A stretch of DNA of 64,000 nt from Arabidopsis thaliana (GCF_000001735.4 NC_003070.9:18895971-18959970), one strand, 5' to 3'. Positions 1 to 14,814 are shown, counted from the stretch's first letter. Notes: generated by a model from the sequence alone, not told the origin. Program-made: numbers and translations.

Positions 1-352
1 ATTCAAAAAACATTTAGTTGATAGATTCACAATCAAATTGATTTTTAAAAATAGATCTCAATAAATCTAAAGAAACAAATGAATCATCAAAATAGATCTT
101 TTTATTTGTTCCTAATTTTTAGTTTAATCAAAACCGGTCTGGTTGATGCTTTCAAACCGGTTGTGATGATTTCGGTATTTAAACAATCTGAAAATGTTTT
201 GGCAAGAGAGGGGAAACGAACGATCCGAGCTTTTTTTTCCGGCGGCAATTGGGAGATTTTGTGGAAGATCATAGTTGGTTCTCTTCTCGATTCTTAGGGG
301 TTTTAGAGACTTGGTGCTCTTGATTTCGAGTGATCATACAGTATTACAAGGC

Positions 353-3300
353 ATGGACAAATCGAGTGGTTTGGATTTCATCAACCAGATGTTCCCAGTA
401 GGTAACTTAATTTGTTTTTTCTTCGAGTTTAAGTAACAGTAGCCGAACATTTTGATCACGATTATCGCTAGATTGGATTTTTTCAAATGCGTGTTTTCGA
501 TTACAGAAGCTTCTCTATCTTGTGTTGAGTCTTTTATGCAAAAGATTTGTGACGAGATTCGGCGAGTTGATGCTACCATTTTAGCTGTTGTTAGTCAACA
601 GGGTAACTCCGGAACTAGAGCTAAAGAAAATCTTAATGATGCCATATGTGCTGCGGAGGTTAGTCTGTCATTGGTTGATTTGTATTGTCAAGATGCCATT
701 TTCTTCTTTTGTTTCTCTTCACAGTTTGTCATTTTAACACAGGAACTCTCTCATAAGATACAAGAGATAAAATCAAAAGCCGAACAAACCGAAGCAATGG
801 TCCAAGACATATGCAGCGACATTAAAAAGTTAGATTTTGCAAAGAAGAACATAACCACGGCGGTCACTGCTCTTAGTCGCCTCACAATGTTAGGTAAGTT
901 ATCAATAATTTACTCTGGTCAAGCTATCCTGAAATAGGCAAGAGTATTGAAATCAAAATAGGGGTTACGTAACATGATGTTGCTGGTTAGCCTCTTAGTG
1001 AATTTTATTTTATTATTTATGTAGTAACCAAAATGTATGGCATGAACTTAGTTAAAGTTGACCAAGTACACCCTTCATATGCTCATTAATGAGACTCGCT
1101 GCAATGTTTTGGCAGTGTCTGCTGTTCAACAGCTTCAGGTGATGACGTCAAAAAGGCAATACAAGGAGGCAGCTACGCAGCTGGAGGTATCTTTTCTTGA
1201 TTCAGTTTAAGTTGGTTGTAGTTCAACTTTATTTAGCTTTTATGGTCACCATGAGAGCCCAATGCAGTTCTTTGTCATTCTGAAAATCAATTCTAATGCT
1301 AGGTTATCTAGGTGAACTACCTAGCAGATTACTCTCCCAAATGTTTTGATGATATTCATAAGATTTGACTCTATAATAAATTTCAGGCGATAAACGAACT
1401 ATGTAATCATTTCAAAGCATACATGGATCTTCCTAAAATTATGGAGCTCAGAGAAAAACTTAAGAATATAAAACAAATTTTAAAGTTCCATGTATTTTCT
1501 GATTTTTCCAGGTACTTCCTTTCATAAATAAAAATAAATTTCTTTGTCTTCAACCTCAAGAAGATTTGTTTTGAAGAATTTTGAAATTTCTGTATCATAA
1601 ATCGATTTTTCATGCTTGTTGGCTGCTCTCTTTTTGTTAGAATAGTACTTGCATAATCATTTAGGCTATGCTTCTTTCTGGTAGTAAAATCAAGGTTTTT
1701 TCAAGATTTTCGTTTAATTCTCATCTCCCCTTCTCCCATCCTCTATGCCTAAATCTACTTGTTCCTAAACAAACTCTACTGTTGTGATCTCTCAGCTTAG
1801 GTACTGGGACAGAGACAGAGGAATTGTTTTTGCTAAAGAAGTTATCTGATTCTTGCTTGGTTGTTGATGCTCTGGAGCCATCTGTGAGGGAAGAGTTGAT
1901 AAACAACTTTTGCAGCAGGGAGCTAACCTCATATGAACAAATTTATGTAGGAGCTGGTATGTCTGACTTAATGCCCTCTGTATCACTGGCACTGTAAGTG
2001 CGTTTCTATGTGTCTAAGTGGTTAACCGTTTGCAGAACTGAAAACGTTGGATGAAATAGAGCTGATATACAATCAGCTAAGTTGTCTAATCCGCAAAAAT
2101 CAAGGAAAGTGGACGATTTTTCCTGCTTCATGGCATGTGCCTTATAGACTATGCATCCAGTTGAGCAGGAAAACAAGGTAATGCCTCCTGTTTTTTTTTC
2201 ATGAACACTATCTTGCCTCTGGTTAATTTTTGTAGTTCATATTTTTCTCCATTTTTCCTCTTGGAGTTCTCAAGAAATTTATGACATTCACCTTTCTTTT
2301 GGTTTGTATCTTTTTTGCTGGTTTTAGTTCATTTTGCTGTGAAAAATCGAGTCGGCATTAAATGTTAATCATCACCTAACATTGTGCATCCTTCTTACCC
2401 GTCCTGTTTTTCAATTATTTTTTTCCAGGGTGCAAGTAGAATCTATTCTGGTCAACCTGAAAGAGAAGTCAGATGTAGAAAAATTGCTTCTGGTCAGGCA
2501 TTCTTTACCCTAACTTGAAAATTTCAATATATTTATCAGATGGATTATATTTTTATGAGAGCATTGTTTTACTTCTCAAGGAAATTTCTGATGATTAGAA
2601 ATTCTTATTTCCTGTTTCTTTTTATCACAATGACGTTGTATTTCCGGAAATTGTGAAATTTCTCAGGTTTCTATTAAATTTTGATATCATTGAATGATCA
2701 GGAACTGAAAAGGACGCTAGAGTTTGAAAGGGAACTTGAAATGAAATTTGGTGGTGGTGGGAGTATCGGAGATGACATAATTGGTGGAGGGGGAAATAAT
2801 AGTCAGAAAGTGGGATTTGTATTGACATTGCTTCTTCTTTTTCGGTTCTACTAATATTATGACACTCAGTGACCACTTGAGCCATTGCTCACTAGTTACT
2901 TGACCTGGCAGTTTAACTTCCGTGGAATGATATCTTCTTGCTTCGAGCCTCATTTAACCATATATATTGAGAAGGAAGAGATGGAACTTATGCAACTCCT
3001 GGAGAAAGTTGTGCAGGTAATTTAATTTTTTTGCTTAACGTTTACGCCCAAGGTTACTAATTTTCTTTTTCTTTCTGTCAGGAGGAAACATGGGATATTG
3101 AGGAGGAACTAGGCTGTCATTCTGAAAATTCTGTTTACCTAGTTTAATTTGGTCTAACATCGCGTCCTAATTCCCTGTATTCAAGTAGCATTAATATGGT
3201 GGTTTTAGTTATTGTTGGCCATCACATATTTTTCTTTCAGCTTTTCTGGATTTGCCATTGTTAAAGTAACTATGTTTTATTTTCGATATATTTACGAGTA

Positions 3301-4298
3301 AGTTAATTTCATGCTAGGATTATCCATCTCATGCTTTGTAGAAAAAAAACCTATATAGCTCGTTGAGATCTCTCTCCCATGTTATGTTTCTGAGTTCTTT
3401 TTCAGATGCTATAGAGTATGAACTATCCGTCATTTGGTTTCACAGATGTTGCTAGATGCGCATGATATGAAGATGATTCTTTTAAAAGTTCCATCTCTTG
3501 CCAGACAGGTTAGCTCATCTGTGTAAACTGTTGTGCCTCTGCTGGTGACTCTGTATTTAAGATTTAAGATTGTTTATTGTTGTTAAGCCTGAAGCATCGG
3601 CTTTACTAGTCAAAGTTATAGAGTATTTATGATACTATTTAAAACCAAATCTGCTCAGTTTTTTCTTTGAGTTTTGGTTTATCTCAATGATATGATTGCA
3701 GACTGCAACTGCGAGCTATGTCAAACTTGTGAACCATCAAATGAAAAGAGCTGAAGCAGTCCTAAAGGTATTCGCCTGAGCACCATTTATAAATTTTTTC
3801 TTTTAGAGCTTCTCTGTTCTCATAAAACTATCATATAGGTCATAGCATCCCCAATCGTCACAGTGATAGACACTTATCGTGCACTGTTTCCAGAAGAAAC
3901 ACCAATGGAGTTTCAACGCATCTTGGTACTTAAGGTAATTTTAGCATTCTTAATCCAATTTAGAACAAAAAGATCACTCGCAATCCAATCTGCAACTAGT
4001 CGTGAAACATGTTCTATTGTTGCTACAGGGTCTTACGAAAGCTGAGCAGCAGAGTATACTTGATGATTTCAACAATCATAGCTCAAGAATCACACAACTC
4101 TCGGTTGCAGCGAAAACGCCAGAAGCACATGCACTGCCACTTGCACTCACTAATGTGGCTCCAGCTGTCCGGTTTAAAGCAAACAGTGAGGAAGTGTTAA
4201 CCAGAGCAGCTTCAGCTGCAACCACTAGCTTCATGAAGTTATATGCTCTTACTGGAGCTGCCAAAGACCGTCCCTTCAGGAAACTCTTCAATCCATGA
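353..4298 (+). CDS. VPS53-like GARP tethering subunit, internally shortened copy
   Basis: VPS53 is a subunit of the GARP/EARP complex, which tethers endosome-derived vesicles at the trans-Golgi network. Fifteen exons can be joined with GT-AG borders: 353-401, 507-658, 743-893, 1116-1186, 1387-1511, 1796-1956, 2036-2177, 2429-2492, 2702-2809, 2912-3016, 3082-3132, 3446-3508, 3702-3767, 3839-3934 and 4029-4298. They give about 557 residues. The start MDKSSGLDFINQMFP and the coiled-coil N-terminus closely follow the Arabidopsis VPS53 I remember (HIT1, about 830 residues). The C-terminus (DTYRALFPEETPMEFQRIL) also matches. Roughly 250 central residues are missing between exons 11 and 12. Exons 7-9 are diverged, and their joins and the 2809 and 3132 donors are the least certain. 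The reading frame stays open, so it could make a short protein, or it could be a decaying duplicate. Confidence 0.8.
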
Positions 4299-4570
4299 AT
4301 TTGTAAATTTTACAGAGCATCCTTTTTTATTTTAATCAGCTATTTTCAAAGCAACCGATCTGAAAGATAGAACTATGTTTTTTTTTTTTTTTTTTTTGTA
4401 TATATGGAACTATGTTTTTTTCTTTTGTAAGAAATTCAACAGACAAACAGAATGTTTTTGTAATCAATTAAACGGATATGCATAGACATTGAGATAGACA
4501 ATCCCTGACTCAACAATAATAAACACAGATTTGAGAAACATATTAATTTTACCATGAATAAACCAAGTGT

Positions 4571-6177
4571 TTACTTAACACAAGCTGACATGTTTTTGAA
4601 CCTCTGGCCACACATTCTAACTTCTTTCAACATCCCATGCTTCTCTGTAGATTCTGTGTAGAATGTCGCCTTTCTTAGACCACTCGCGTTTGCTAGGATG
4701 TACTTTGCAGCTTCTCTCTCTTGCGCTGTGTCGTTGTATTGTCTCCATTCCAAGATCTCCAGATGAGATGATAAACTTTTAGGAATCAAATCTGGTTGGT
4801 TCCCCATCAGATTTTTAGTGTCCTTGACACAGTGCTTATGATACTACAAGACAGAAACATAAATTGTGTCAGTTTTAGGCTTACAAGAACGTGGAACCAC
4901 AATAGATGCAACAACAAAAAAGTAGTAACGGATTACAAGGAGGAACCACATACCAGTTTGAGCTGGAGAACTCGAAGTCTCGGAGCATAGTTGAGTATAC
5001 GGGTAAGTAGATTCCACTGCTCCGCAGAACATAAACATAGCTCTAGATGGTCAAGAAAGATGAAGGAAAACACCGCAGGACGATATGTAGTCTGCAATTC
5101 AAGCAAAACACAAAGAGTATGGATTACAGTGACACCATGCACTAAAACATGTTAGATATTTGACAAACAATAATTAAAAACATGTGAAGTGACAGAGCAC
5201 AGAGAAAGATATTGGGTTGAGCCAAGAGGTGCTAGAAACTTGTAAGGGTTGTCAAAAACAACATTGACACTCGCTTTGACTAGTTCGGGCATGTTTTCAA
5301 ACTGTAATAGTTGCTGAAGTTGTCCCTAATGCTAAAGCACCTCAAAGAAGGGGTATTTATCACAAATCCATGAACACCTTTAGGCCGAGATTTCCCAGAA
5401 GTATTATCGATAGATAATATCCTCAGCGTAGGCACATCGATAGTAAATATCATAACATTGGTAAGGGAGCTTCGTTTCACTACCAACTCTTCAAGAATGG
5501 GGCATATGCTTAAAAAAAAATTTCACAGATTCGTCCCCCGAGAACTTGACCGATAAAAGGTGGAGACGTTTGAGGCAAGGCAAATGAACATCAGGTGGAG
5601 GATCCATCAAACTTACTTTGTCGAGTATAACAGTTTCAAGTTGTGAAAACATGTAAAAGCTTTTGGGCAACTCGAAGTTCTTACAAATCATCTCAATTCT
5701 CAGCTCTCTCATAGAGCGAGCAACTGCCATATTAACCAATGATTGGATGTCTTTATTCGTAGCAGATGGATTAATCTTGAGCTGCAGGCTCTCTACGCTT
5801 GATGTTCTATTAATAAATCGCGCAAATTTCCAGTAAGTTCTACTTAAGGATTCACCTTCATACCTGAATGTCTTCACATCCTTCCAAAGAGATCGCCACC
5901 GTTTTGACAAGACACCAGTGGCTACGACATCTTTACTAGGAAGTAAAGATAATATCTTCAACAACACTTTATCTGGAAACTCGCTGATTGTCCGAATCTT
6001 CTTCTCCATGTTTTCCTGGTAAATTTTGTTGTTAGTTTCCATATACTCAGAATCATACACAGTTAGTGAAAAGTTCTTGTTCGCCATTTTGCTCTCTATT
6101 TCGGATGGCAACCTTAAGACTATAATTGTTTCTTTTGTAGTGTTTTGGATCATCAATGTAAATCTTGTACTCATCAT
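4571..6177 (-). pseudogene. F-box / LRR / FBD-domain gene, frameshifted
   Basis: F-box/FBD proteins are predicted substrate receptors of SCF ubiquitin ligases. The first exon reads down from a likely ATG at 6009 (MEKKIRTISEFPDKVLLKIL), since F-box genes of this class start just before the FPDE/FPDK motif. An in-frame ATG lies further out at 6177. The F-box ([20 protein letters not shown]) and leucine-rich segments follow. Exon 2 is 5091-4954 and exon 3, with the FBD domain (EILEWRQYNDTAQEREAAKY), is 4853-4571. The frame slips at a run of nine A on the + strand (5512-5520) and returns near 5295, so the stretch between is out of frame with both ends. Two compensating indels suggest a pseudogene, unless the slip is removed by an unusual splice. 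Confidence 0.75.
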
Positions 6178-6959
6178 TAGATTTCTCTAAATAATATATA
6201 ATACTGTCCATTTCTGTAATATTTTCAAGATAAATCCTTTACATATAAGATAAAGCACAAATGTGAAAAGTGGCAAGTTTGTATAAAATTATATAAAAGG
6301 TTTAAAATTAAAACAGAACAATTCCTTGAGAAAAAAATAGAATAGCTATATTACTTTTAAAAATTTAATATTTTATAGGATATAATTACAAGCAATATAA
6401 CTAGTAGAAATGTGAAAAGTGGCACATTCCTATAAAATCTACAAAAAAAACTTTTAAATGTTAAGAGAGCAAATTAATAAACTTTTTATTTGCTACAGTA
6501 ATTTAAATTATATCCCTTATACAATAAAGTACATGTCCTATAACCAATAGAAATGTGAAAATGGCAAGTTCAATATATTTTTTAAAAGAAATGAACTCGG
6601 GATTATCAAATTATAATATAGAAAAAAGCAGATATTTGGGATTAGGGATAATGATCTAATTGACTCAAGTTCTTTTCTGAAACAAATTAAAACCTAAAAT
6701 ATCGAGCGAGAAATTGGTGAATTGAAATGTTCAGTTAGAAGAAAATGACAAGACTACCCTTATATTGTTGAAACCAACGAATCATTGCAAGACGTACGTA
6801 GGAATTGAGAAAGTTGTAAAAGCGAAAGAAGAGGAGATGACAAAGTGACCAATCTTTTTTCTCTCTCTCTCGGCGACGACGGTGACGTCAAAGCGCCGCC
6901 GGAGACAAAATAAAAAAAAACACTAAAAGAAAACGTTGATGTTAATGACGAGTTGACTC
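6178..6959. promoter_or_regulatory. Divergent promoter region between the F-box gene and the BSK11-type gene
   Basis: There is no gene here. The left part is AT-rich, with three diverged copies of a short phrase around 'agaaatgtgaaaa(gt)ggca' near 6261, 6410 and 6550. Close to the kinase gene lie a CT run (6859-6870), a palindromic TGACGTCA bZIP site at 6883-6890 and a TTGAC W-box core just before the ATG at 6960. Regulation by bZIP or WRKY factors is an inference from these motifs only. Confidence 0.5.
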
Positions 6960-9234
<2,275 letters not shown>

Positions 9235-10239
9235 GGTGGACACATTGCATTATACTACAAAGCATATTTGGATTAACTAACAGCAATGATGTCCATAGTG
9301 AATCGGGGATGTATATGAAAACAAATATACATTAGAAAATGTCTAAACTTTCAACACACATTATCTTAATTAGTATTTTTGAAGTATTTTTTGTATCAGG
9401 TGGGTTAAAAATTTATCTCTGACTTTTGGTATCCGACCCGGCACAAAATGTATTTCAAAATTTTACACCGAATTTTCTATAAATTGTTTTTGGGATTGGG
9501 TTATAAGTAACCGAACTCTTACACCGGATATCATATTTAACTGTTTAATTTTACCGGAAATTAATTTTAAATATATAATTGATATATCTAACATTAACAA
9601 AAATTTCTAATATTATAAACATTTGAAAAAATAAAAAATAAAAAGGGAAAGATTATAGTGCGGGACGGGTTTGAATCAATATTAATAAAAATAACAATAT
9701 TATATTAACCGCCGCTTTAATAAGGTTAAATCTTTAATTTATTAATTTTTATCACCACCAATATTAGACATATCAAATAAGTCTTATTTAGATAAGATTG
9801 TCTAAAACTAAAAATGTCACGTTATATATACCGTTGCTTACTAGCAATTGTAAACAATAAAATATAAATATCTTAGAAAATAATAAAAATTTACAAACTT
9901 TTAGATATAATAAATAATCCATTAAATTTTATGAATCACTATTTTTAGAAAACAAATCTTGATGCCGTGTATTGTGGATTAAAATCTAGTTATGCTTATT
10001 TTTTGCTTATGTTTTTCTTATTTTTGTTAGTTTTTATTTTATTTTTTTCCTAGTTCACTAGTCAGAGAAATTAGAGAAATAAGGTGTGTTGAGACATAAA
10101 AAACAATGAGAGATTTGGTGTTGATTTAAGAATTTTTTTAACTTAATTTCTAAGAATTGTTTAACATTAAAACAAAATTATATGCATTAAAAACAAATTA
10201 AGTCACATTAGTTTGATAACTTACACTCAACTTTGCATT
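9235..10239. other. AT-rich intergenic stretch, no gene seen
   Basis: It holds the 3' end of the BSK11-type gene and then very AT-rich DNA with scattered CG-containing phrases (cgacccgg, gtgcgggacggg). These look like transposon debris. No reading frame of interest was found. Confidence 0.5.
9640..9989 (+). mobile_element. Possible 3' part of a degraded Helitron
   Basis: The phrase gtgcgggacggg near 9660 and the end 'ccgtgtattgtggattaaaatctag' region (9964-9989) resemble 3' termini of Arabidopsis Helitrons as I recall them: a short CG-rich hairpin, a few bases, then CTAG followed by T. The hairpin here is decayed, and I cannot place the 5' end (TC). The left border is only a guess. Confidence 0.35.
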
Positions 10240-10600
10240 TTGCAACATATAAAACCTTTTGTTTATCTCTTTCGCACAATTTTATTTGTTTCTCTGTCTT
10301 TTATTTGAAATCTTGTGTAAAGACAATGTCTTCAAAGAGCCTTGCAGAAGTGAGTGGTGAAATGAACCTAAAGATTGAAGAACGTCCTGCTGAATAAGCA
10401 GTTGCTACGTCACTATCCTCAAGCTTATCCAGTAAATGGACGTCCAGTCGATGAAATTGCTCTTGTAGTGGCCATTGCGAACCTTGAATATGAGAAAAAA
10501 AAAAGTTGAAAAGGCTATCCTTAGAGATGGAAAACTCGATGGTACAAATGACTTCTTATATATTAAAAGAACCACAGTGATAGGTTAATCATGATTTCTT
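10240..10600 (+). pseudogene. Broken copy of the small tandem-array gene (copy 0)
   Basis: The leader (TATA-like aacatataaaacc near 10245, then 'gaaatcttgtgtaaagacaatg') matches the leaders of the intact copies at 13.9-21.8 kb. The ATG is at 10326 (MSSKSLAEVSGEMN). The reading then passes a stop and at least one more frame change. The pieces HYPQAYPVNGRPVDEIA and LEYEKKK resemble the family core NHPIGRPDFGAIEEARKKL. The tail 'accacagtgataggtta' is nearly identical to the stop-codon region of the good copies. It is older and more diverged than copies A-D. Confidence 0.65.
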
Positions 10601-13600
10601 AATTATGTAAATACATAATTGAGAATTTTCTCTATCTCTAAACACTTATTAGATTGGTACGTGGAAACCCCACTATTGATACTTTTATTTCAAAATCTCT
10701 TATGTAAATAAATTATTTAGAAAGTGCTATGTTTTTCAGCACCTAAATGGTTTAAATGTAGCTAGTTGCTACTGCAAGAGTTTGACAACGATTAAATTGA
10801 AAATGACTAAAACAAATATAATTTCTAATTATACAAAGTAATAAAACAAATATTTATGTTATTATGATAAAATATAAACCAATTTAAATATAAGAATAAA
10901 AACATTTTATAAAATTTTACATAATAAATGTTTTTAAAGAATTTCATAGTTAAATGCGTATTACTTCATGCATTTGGTTCAGAAAAAATAGCATCAATTA
11001 ATATGACAAATTACAAAAAAAAAATTATAAACAAAAAAAAAAATTAAAACCTTCAGGATTAATAATATTATTATAATACTGAAATTCGTGTCTTGCCATT
11101 CTTCAGTTTGAATTGACGCCATGATTTTGAATTGCAAAAATAATTATGGTTTTGAGAATTAACGTTAATATAAATAGGGGTTTGATAATATTTTAAAAAT
11201 TTATCTGTTGTTTATGTATATTTTGTTTTAACATATACATGGTTTTATAATTATTATTTTTGGCCAACTGCTAGTACTCGCGAGAAGAAAATTTTGAAAT
11301 TCAAAGATTTTGAGTTGTCTAGAGCGGTTTAAAGCATTTTGTAAGACTGGTTTAAACTGTTAGCAACCGCAACAACATTTATGAGTGGTACCGGAAGAAC
11401 CAATCGATCCCTAAACTCTGATGAGTTTTGCTTCCTGTTATAAATAAAAATTTGGAATTACCAACTAGAATCTTGGTTTTGTTTAAATATTATATCTTTG
11501 CATTGTGTATTTTGATATTTTCTTGGGGCCCAAGGCAAACTCTCCTCTTCTTCTTCCTCATCAGCTGAGACCAAGAGTGAGGAAGATGTGAAGAACTCTA
11601 AATTTAGTCTCGTTTCTAAGATATCCTTCCATAAAGATTGTCTTTTTTTTGGCCGGTGAGACTTTCTTGTAAGTAAATAATTGGGAAACTTTGATGAGTT
11701 CTTTAAATAAAGTATGCATGGTTTCTTCAATGTGTGCCTTTCTTTTCTTCTTCTTCTTCTTTATTGAGGTAGCTTGGGAAGCAAGACATGTCTTTTGATT
11801 ATAGCTTCGATTATTACGGAGAGTTTAGTAATAGTTTTACTACTATAAAGAAATTCTATTGAAACACTCATATTTTTAAATCATGTTTAGTCTAAGTTAT
11901 GGACCGTCCAAGATAAGGATGATTCTTTGTGAAGCTGCATAGTTTAGTCCAGTTTTGTTTTTACCAAGACCAAAGACGAGCTGAAGTTCCACCCTTATTT
12001 TCAAGATTGAAGTTTATCCATGAGGCGTTTGTTGAGATGATTTGTCTGTCCTCGACTTGTCATGTCATACATGTTCTGCTTTGTGATTGCAAATTTTACA
12101 TTTTGCGTACCATGTTTGTCGTGCGGAAAAGTATTGAGGTAACTTGGGAAGCAAAACACACCTTGCAGACCAAGTCCGTGAAGCCTGTGAAGCCTAAGTA
12201 AAAGAATAATCTAGATATACTATTGTGATAAGGATTAAAAGAATTTACTTATTCATGTATATATTTCCTATTCAAATTAGGTTAATTATAAGTTAGTCTC
12301 TATCTATACATTGTATCAATTTTATTGAGATCAGTAACACATAGTAATAAAGTTTTTTCTCCAAATCCTTTTTCTAGTTTCTACATTCGTCTTCTTCTAT
12401 ATGAGTCACATCCTCTAAACTCTAAAGAGTATATTTTCTTGGGATAAATATTTACAAATCATTCTCATGTGTTTGATCAATTACGTGTTCTTGGGAAATT
12501 CACATAAAGAGAATGTCTCAGTCAGAATTCAGCTATAGGAAACCCTAAAAATATCTCAAACATATATTCAAGTTATACATTATCATCAAATCCGTAGAAG
12601 TGTAGAGATTTGAATCTTGTAGCTATGTTTAATCGTACAATATATTACAGATTAAATTAGTTCAACCGAAAATGAAATGGTCTTGAGTCTTGACAGATGA
12701 AATGAATTGAGGCTAAAAAAACAAAGACTTATTTTCTTCCATTTCCTTACTTGTCCATCGAAAATTGAGGCTAAAAAAAAACAAAGACTTCTTTGTGATC
12801 TGAAAAGTAAACATTCTTGGTAACACGTTTCCTTCTTAATAATTAGTAGTTTTTTTTTTCTTTTTTATCACCTCAAATTAAGTCCCTTAATGAACTCATA
12901 TTTTCAATACTCGATTGTATAAGTATCTCCAGATAGGAAACGTAGCAAACTGTTTTTTTGGTGTGTTAACAATACTCGATTACATAAGTATCTCCAGATT
13001 ACAAACTGTTTTTGGTTTTGTTAAATAAAACGGGTTACCCATTTGTTTTTGTTAAACCAATTTTGTTATAAAACATAAATGGGTTCATATTTTAAAGGCC
13101 CGTGTAAAAGCAAATCAAAAAGAAAACGGGTTTGGGCTCCAAAATATTACACAGTACCCGTTTAGGCCCGTAGGATTCAGGCCCGTTTTAACTTCCCTGG
13201 TTAAATTTTAATGCTCATGAAAGTCTTGACAAAATTCCCATGACCTTAGCAAAGCAATATATACGTAATACATTTTCCTACAATTTCCTGCATTATTGCA
13301 TTGTGTTTCGTTTGTTAACAAAACTATCTATCTTGTTAACCAGAGAGGTAAAAAGTGATCTTGATATATAAATATTATTAGTACATGTTTTTTTATAGAA
13401 GTAATTAGCACACATTTTTCTGTACGTATAATAGACACTAGTACACATTTTATGTAGTAACGAAACAGGGGCTGAATAATATGAGTACTATACTCCAGAA
13501 CATTGGTGTAAGAATAAAATTCATTTATAAAAAAAGAGTGGCTGATTTAGTATTCACAACCACTATTATATACCAAAGAGAGTATGATTAGTTCAGAACC

Positions 13601-13700
13601 GCCATTGAAATTGAATTTTTATTGATGGGCTTAATTGAATTTGTGCTTAAAATCTATACTCATACTTTTTTCCCCCGTTTATTTTCGTTGGAATTGTTAA
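10601..13700. repeat. Diverged array material without an intact gene
   Basis: Two pieces of the array 3' flank are recognisable. The stretch 11650-11760 (gagactttcttgtaagtaaataattgggaaac, then fragments of the CT-rich tail) and the stretch 12365-12790 (tatgagtcacatcctctaaa, cttgggaaattcacataa, tcagtcagaattcagctat) match the sequence downstream of genes A-D. The phrase 'attgaggtarcttgggaagcaa' occurs twice, at 11763 and 12134. GGCCC-rich phrases at 13095-13190 look like transposon debris. Short open frames at 11929-12201 (+) and 11458-11730 (-) match nothing I know. Confidence 0.5.
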
Positions 13701-13846
13701 TAAAAAATGAATTTACAGAAATACGAACCTTCATGACTCTTTCCTAAAGGCACCTCTAAATAGAAAGAACGTAACCTCTAAACTCTAAAGTGAGATTATT
13801 GCCTTAATTAACCATAGACTTAAGAGAGGAGTTGTAAGCTTGTGTT

Positions 13847-13878
13847 AGTTGCGTAGATGGAGAGTTAAGTACGCAACT
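13847..13878 (+). promoter_or_regulatory. Conserved inverted-repeat box upstream of array gene A
   Basis: AGTTGCGTA (13847-13855) and TACGCAACT (13870-13878) form a perfect 9-base inverted repeat with a 14-base spacer, 24 bases before the TATA box. The same place in copies B-E keeps the right arm and a slightly changed left arm (AGTGGCGTA). This points to a protein-binding site held across the family. Confidence 0.6.
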
Positions 13879-13902
13879 CAATACTTTTTCACCATTTTCA
13901 GC

Positions 13903-13910
13903 TATAAATA
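13903..13910 (+). promoter_or_regulatory. TATA box of array gene A
   Basis: TATAAATA sits in the phrase cagctataaatagagatgtt, 43 bases before the ATG. The same box lies before B (15516-15523), C (17213-17220), D (19118-19125) and E (21457-21464). Every copy therefore carries its own core promoter. Confidence 0.75.
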
Positions 13911-13953
13911 GAGATGTTTAGAAGAGGTTTTACATTCCAACACATAGAAAAAA

Positions 13954-14172
13954 ATGGCTAATATTGTTGGAAACACTAGTGTATCTACTCGTTTTAAAGA
14001 GCTGATTCGTGAAATGACGCAGCTGAATGAAGAAATTCAGAAGATCGACGTGAATGATTTTCGTGCCATTAGAGAAGCCAGGAAGAAGATAACTGGTATG
14101 ACAACGAAGTTGGACGAGCTCTTAGAGATGATGAAAGAAACTGTGAAGGAGAAGAAGGAAACCCCACAGTGA
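13954..14172 (+). CDS. Small charged helical protein, tandem-array copy A
   Basis: This is a single exon of 72 residues. I do not recognise the family. The protein starts MANIVGNTSVSTRFKEL and continues as a highly charged, Glu/Lys-rich stretch with heptad-like spacing of Leu, Ile and Met (about residues 14-66), which suggests one or two amphipathic helices or a short coiled coil. It ends KEKKETPQ. There is no signal peptide, membrane segment or Cys-rich motif. Copy A lacks the PIGRP motif found in B-D and is about 10 residues shorter. The start is fixed by the shared MAN- and by the TATA box 43 bases upstream. The role is unknown, and a nuclear or cytosolic location is only a guess. Confidence 0.75.
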   Translation: MANIVGNTSVSTRFKELIREMTQLNEEIQKIDVNDFRAIREARKKITGMTTKLDELLEMMKETVKEKKETPQ

Positions 14173-14531
14173 TAGGTTACTTTTACTTTTCCAGTGAAGC
14201 TCCCTCTTATAGATAAAATAAATAATTGAGATATGGCTGTGTCTAATCTCTGATGAGGAGTGATAGAGAAGTTAATTATTTACTTTTATTGCACTGTTTA
14301 AGTCCAGAGTGACTTTCTTGTAAGTAAATAATTGGGAAACTCTTATGAGTTTTTATATAATTAAATAGACATGGTTGTTTCAATGTGTGCCTTTATTTTC
14401 TTCCTCTTCTTCTATATGAGTCACAACCTCTAAAGAGGATATTTTCTTGGGATCAAAACAGATAAAGATTTAAAAACAATTCTCTTTCTTTTCTTTTTTT
14501 TTATAATCAATTTCGTGTTCTTGGGAATATT

Positions 14532-14680
14532 GTGAAAACTTCTTAATGAAAAACAAAAAAAAACTTATCTTTACCTCCATTTCAGTTCATCGATTAAAGA
14601 CAACATTACCTATAGAGTTTGGATCTGATTTAAACAAATGGTATTTGAAACTCCGTTGAACTATCTTAATCTTTTTAAAG
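14532..14680 (-). repeat. Micro-inverted segment in unit A
   Basis: This ~150-base piece of the unit A 3' flank is the reverse complement of 16266-16430 in unit B. The flanks on both sides stay in the same orientation. Unit E (near 22378) reads the B way round, so A carries the inversion. Confidence 0.7.
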
Positions 14681-14814
14681 ACAACAATATTTTCTGTTAT
14701 ATGATCTCTGTTAAACATTTTGTGAATGATACTTCAGTAGCATCATAGTTAAATATATATACATAAAAAAGGGAAATGAATTTGCTTGGAAATTTTATAA
14801 ATGAAATTGAAATT

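Noticed and set aside
79-297. Open frame of 72 codons before the VPS53-like gene
   Set aside because: It has no recognisable features and lies where the 5' UTR of the VPS53-like gene should be.
11458-11730. Minus-strand frame with a Glu-rich stretch
   Set aside because: Part of it is the reverse complement of the array 3' flank, so the acidic run comes from a (CTT)n-type repeat.
11929-12201. Open frame of 90 codons on the + strand
   Set aside because: No leader, TATA box or family similarity; it lies in degraded array DNA.
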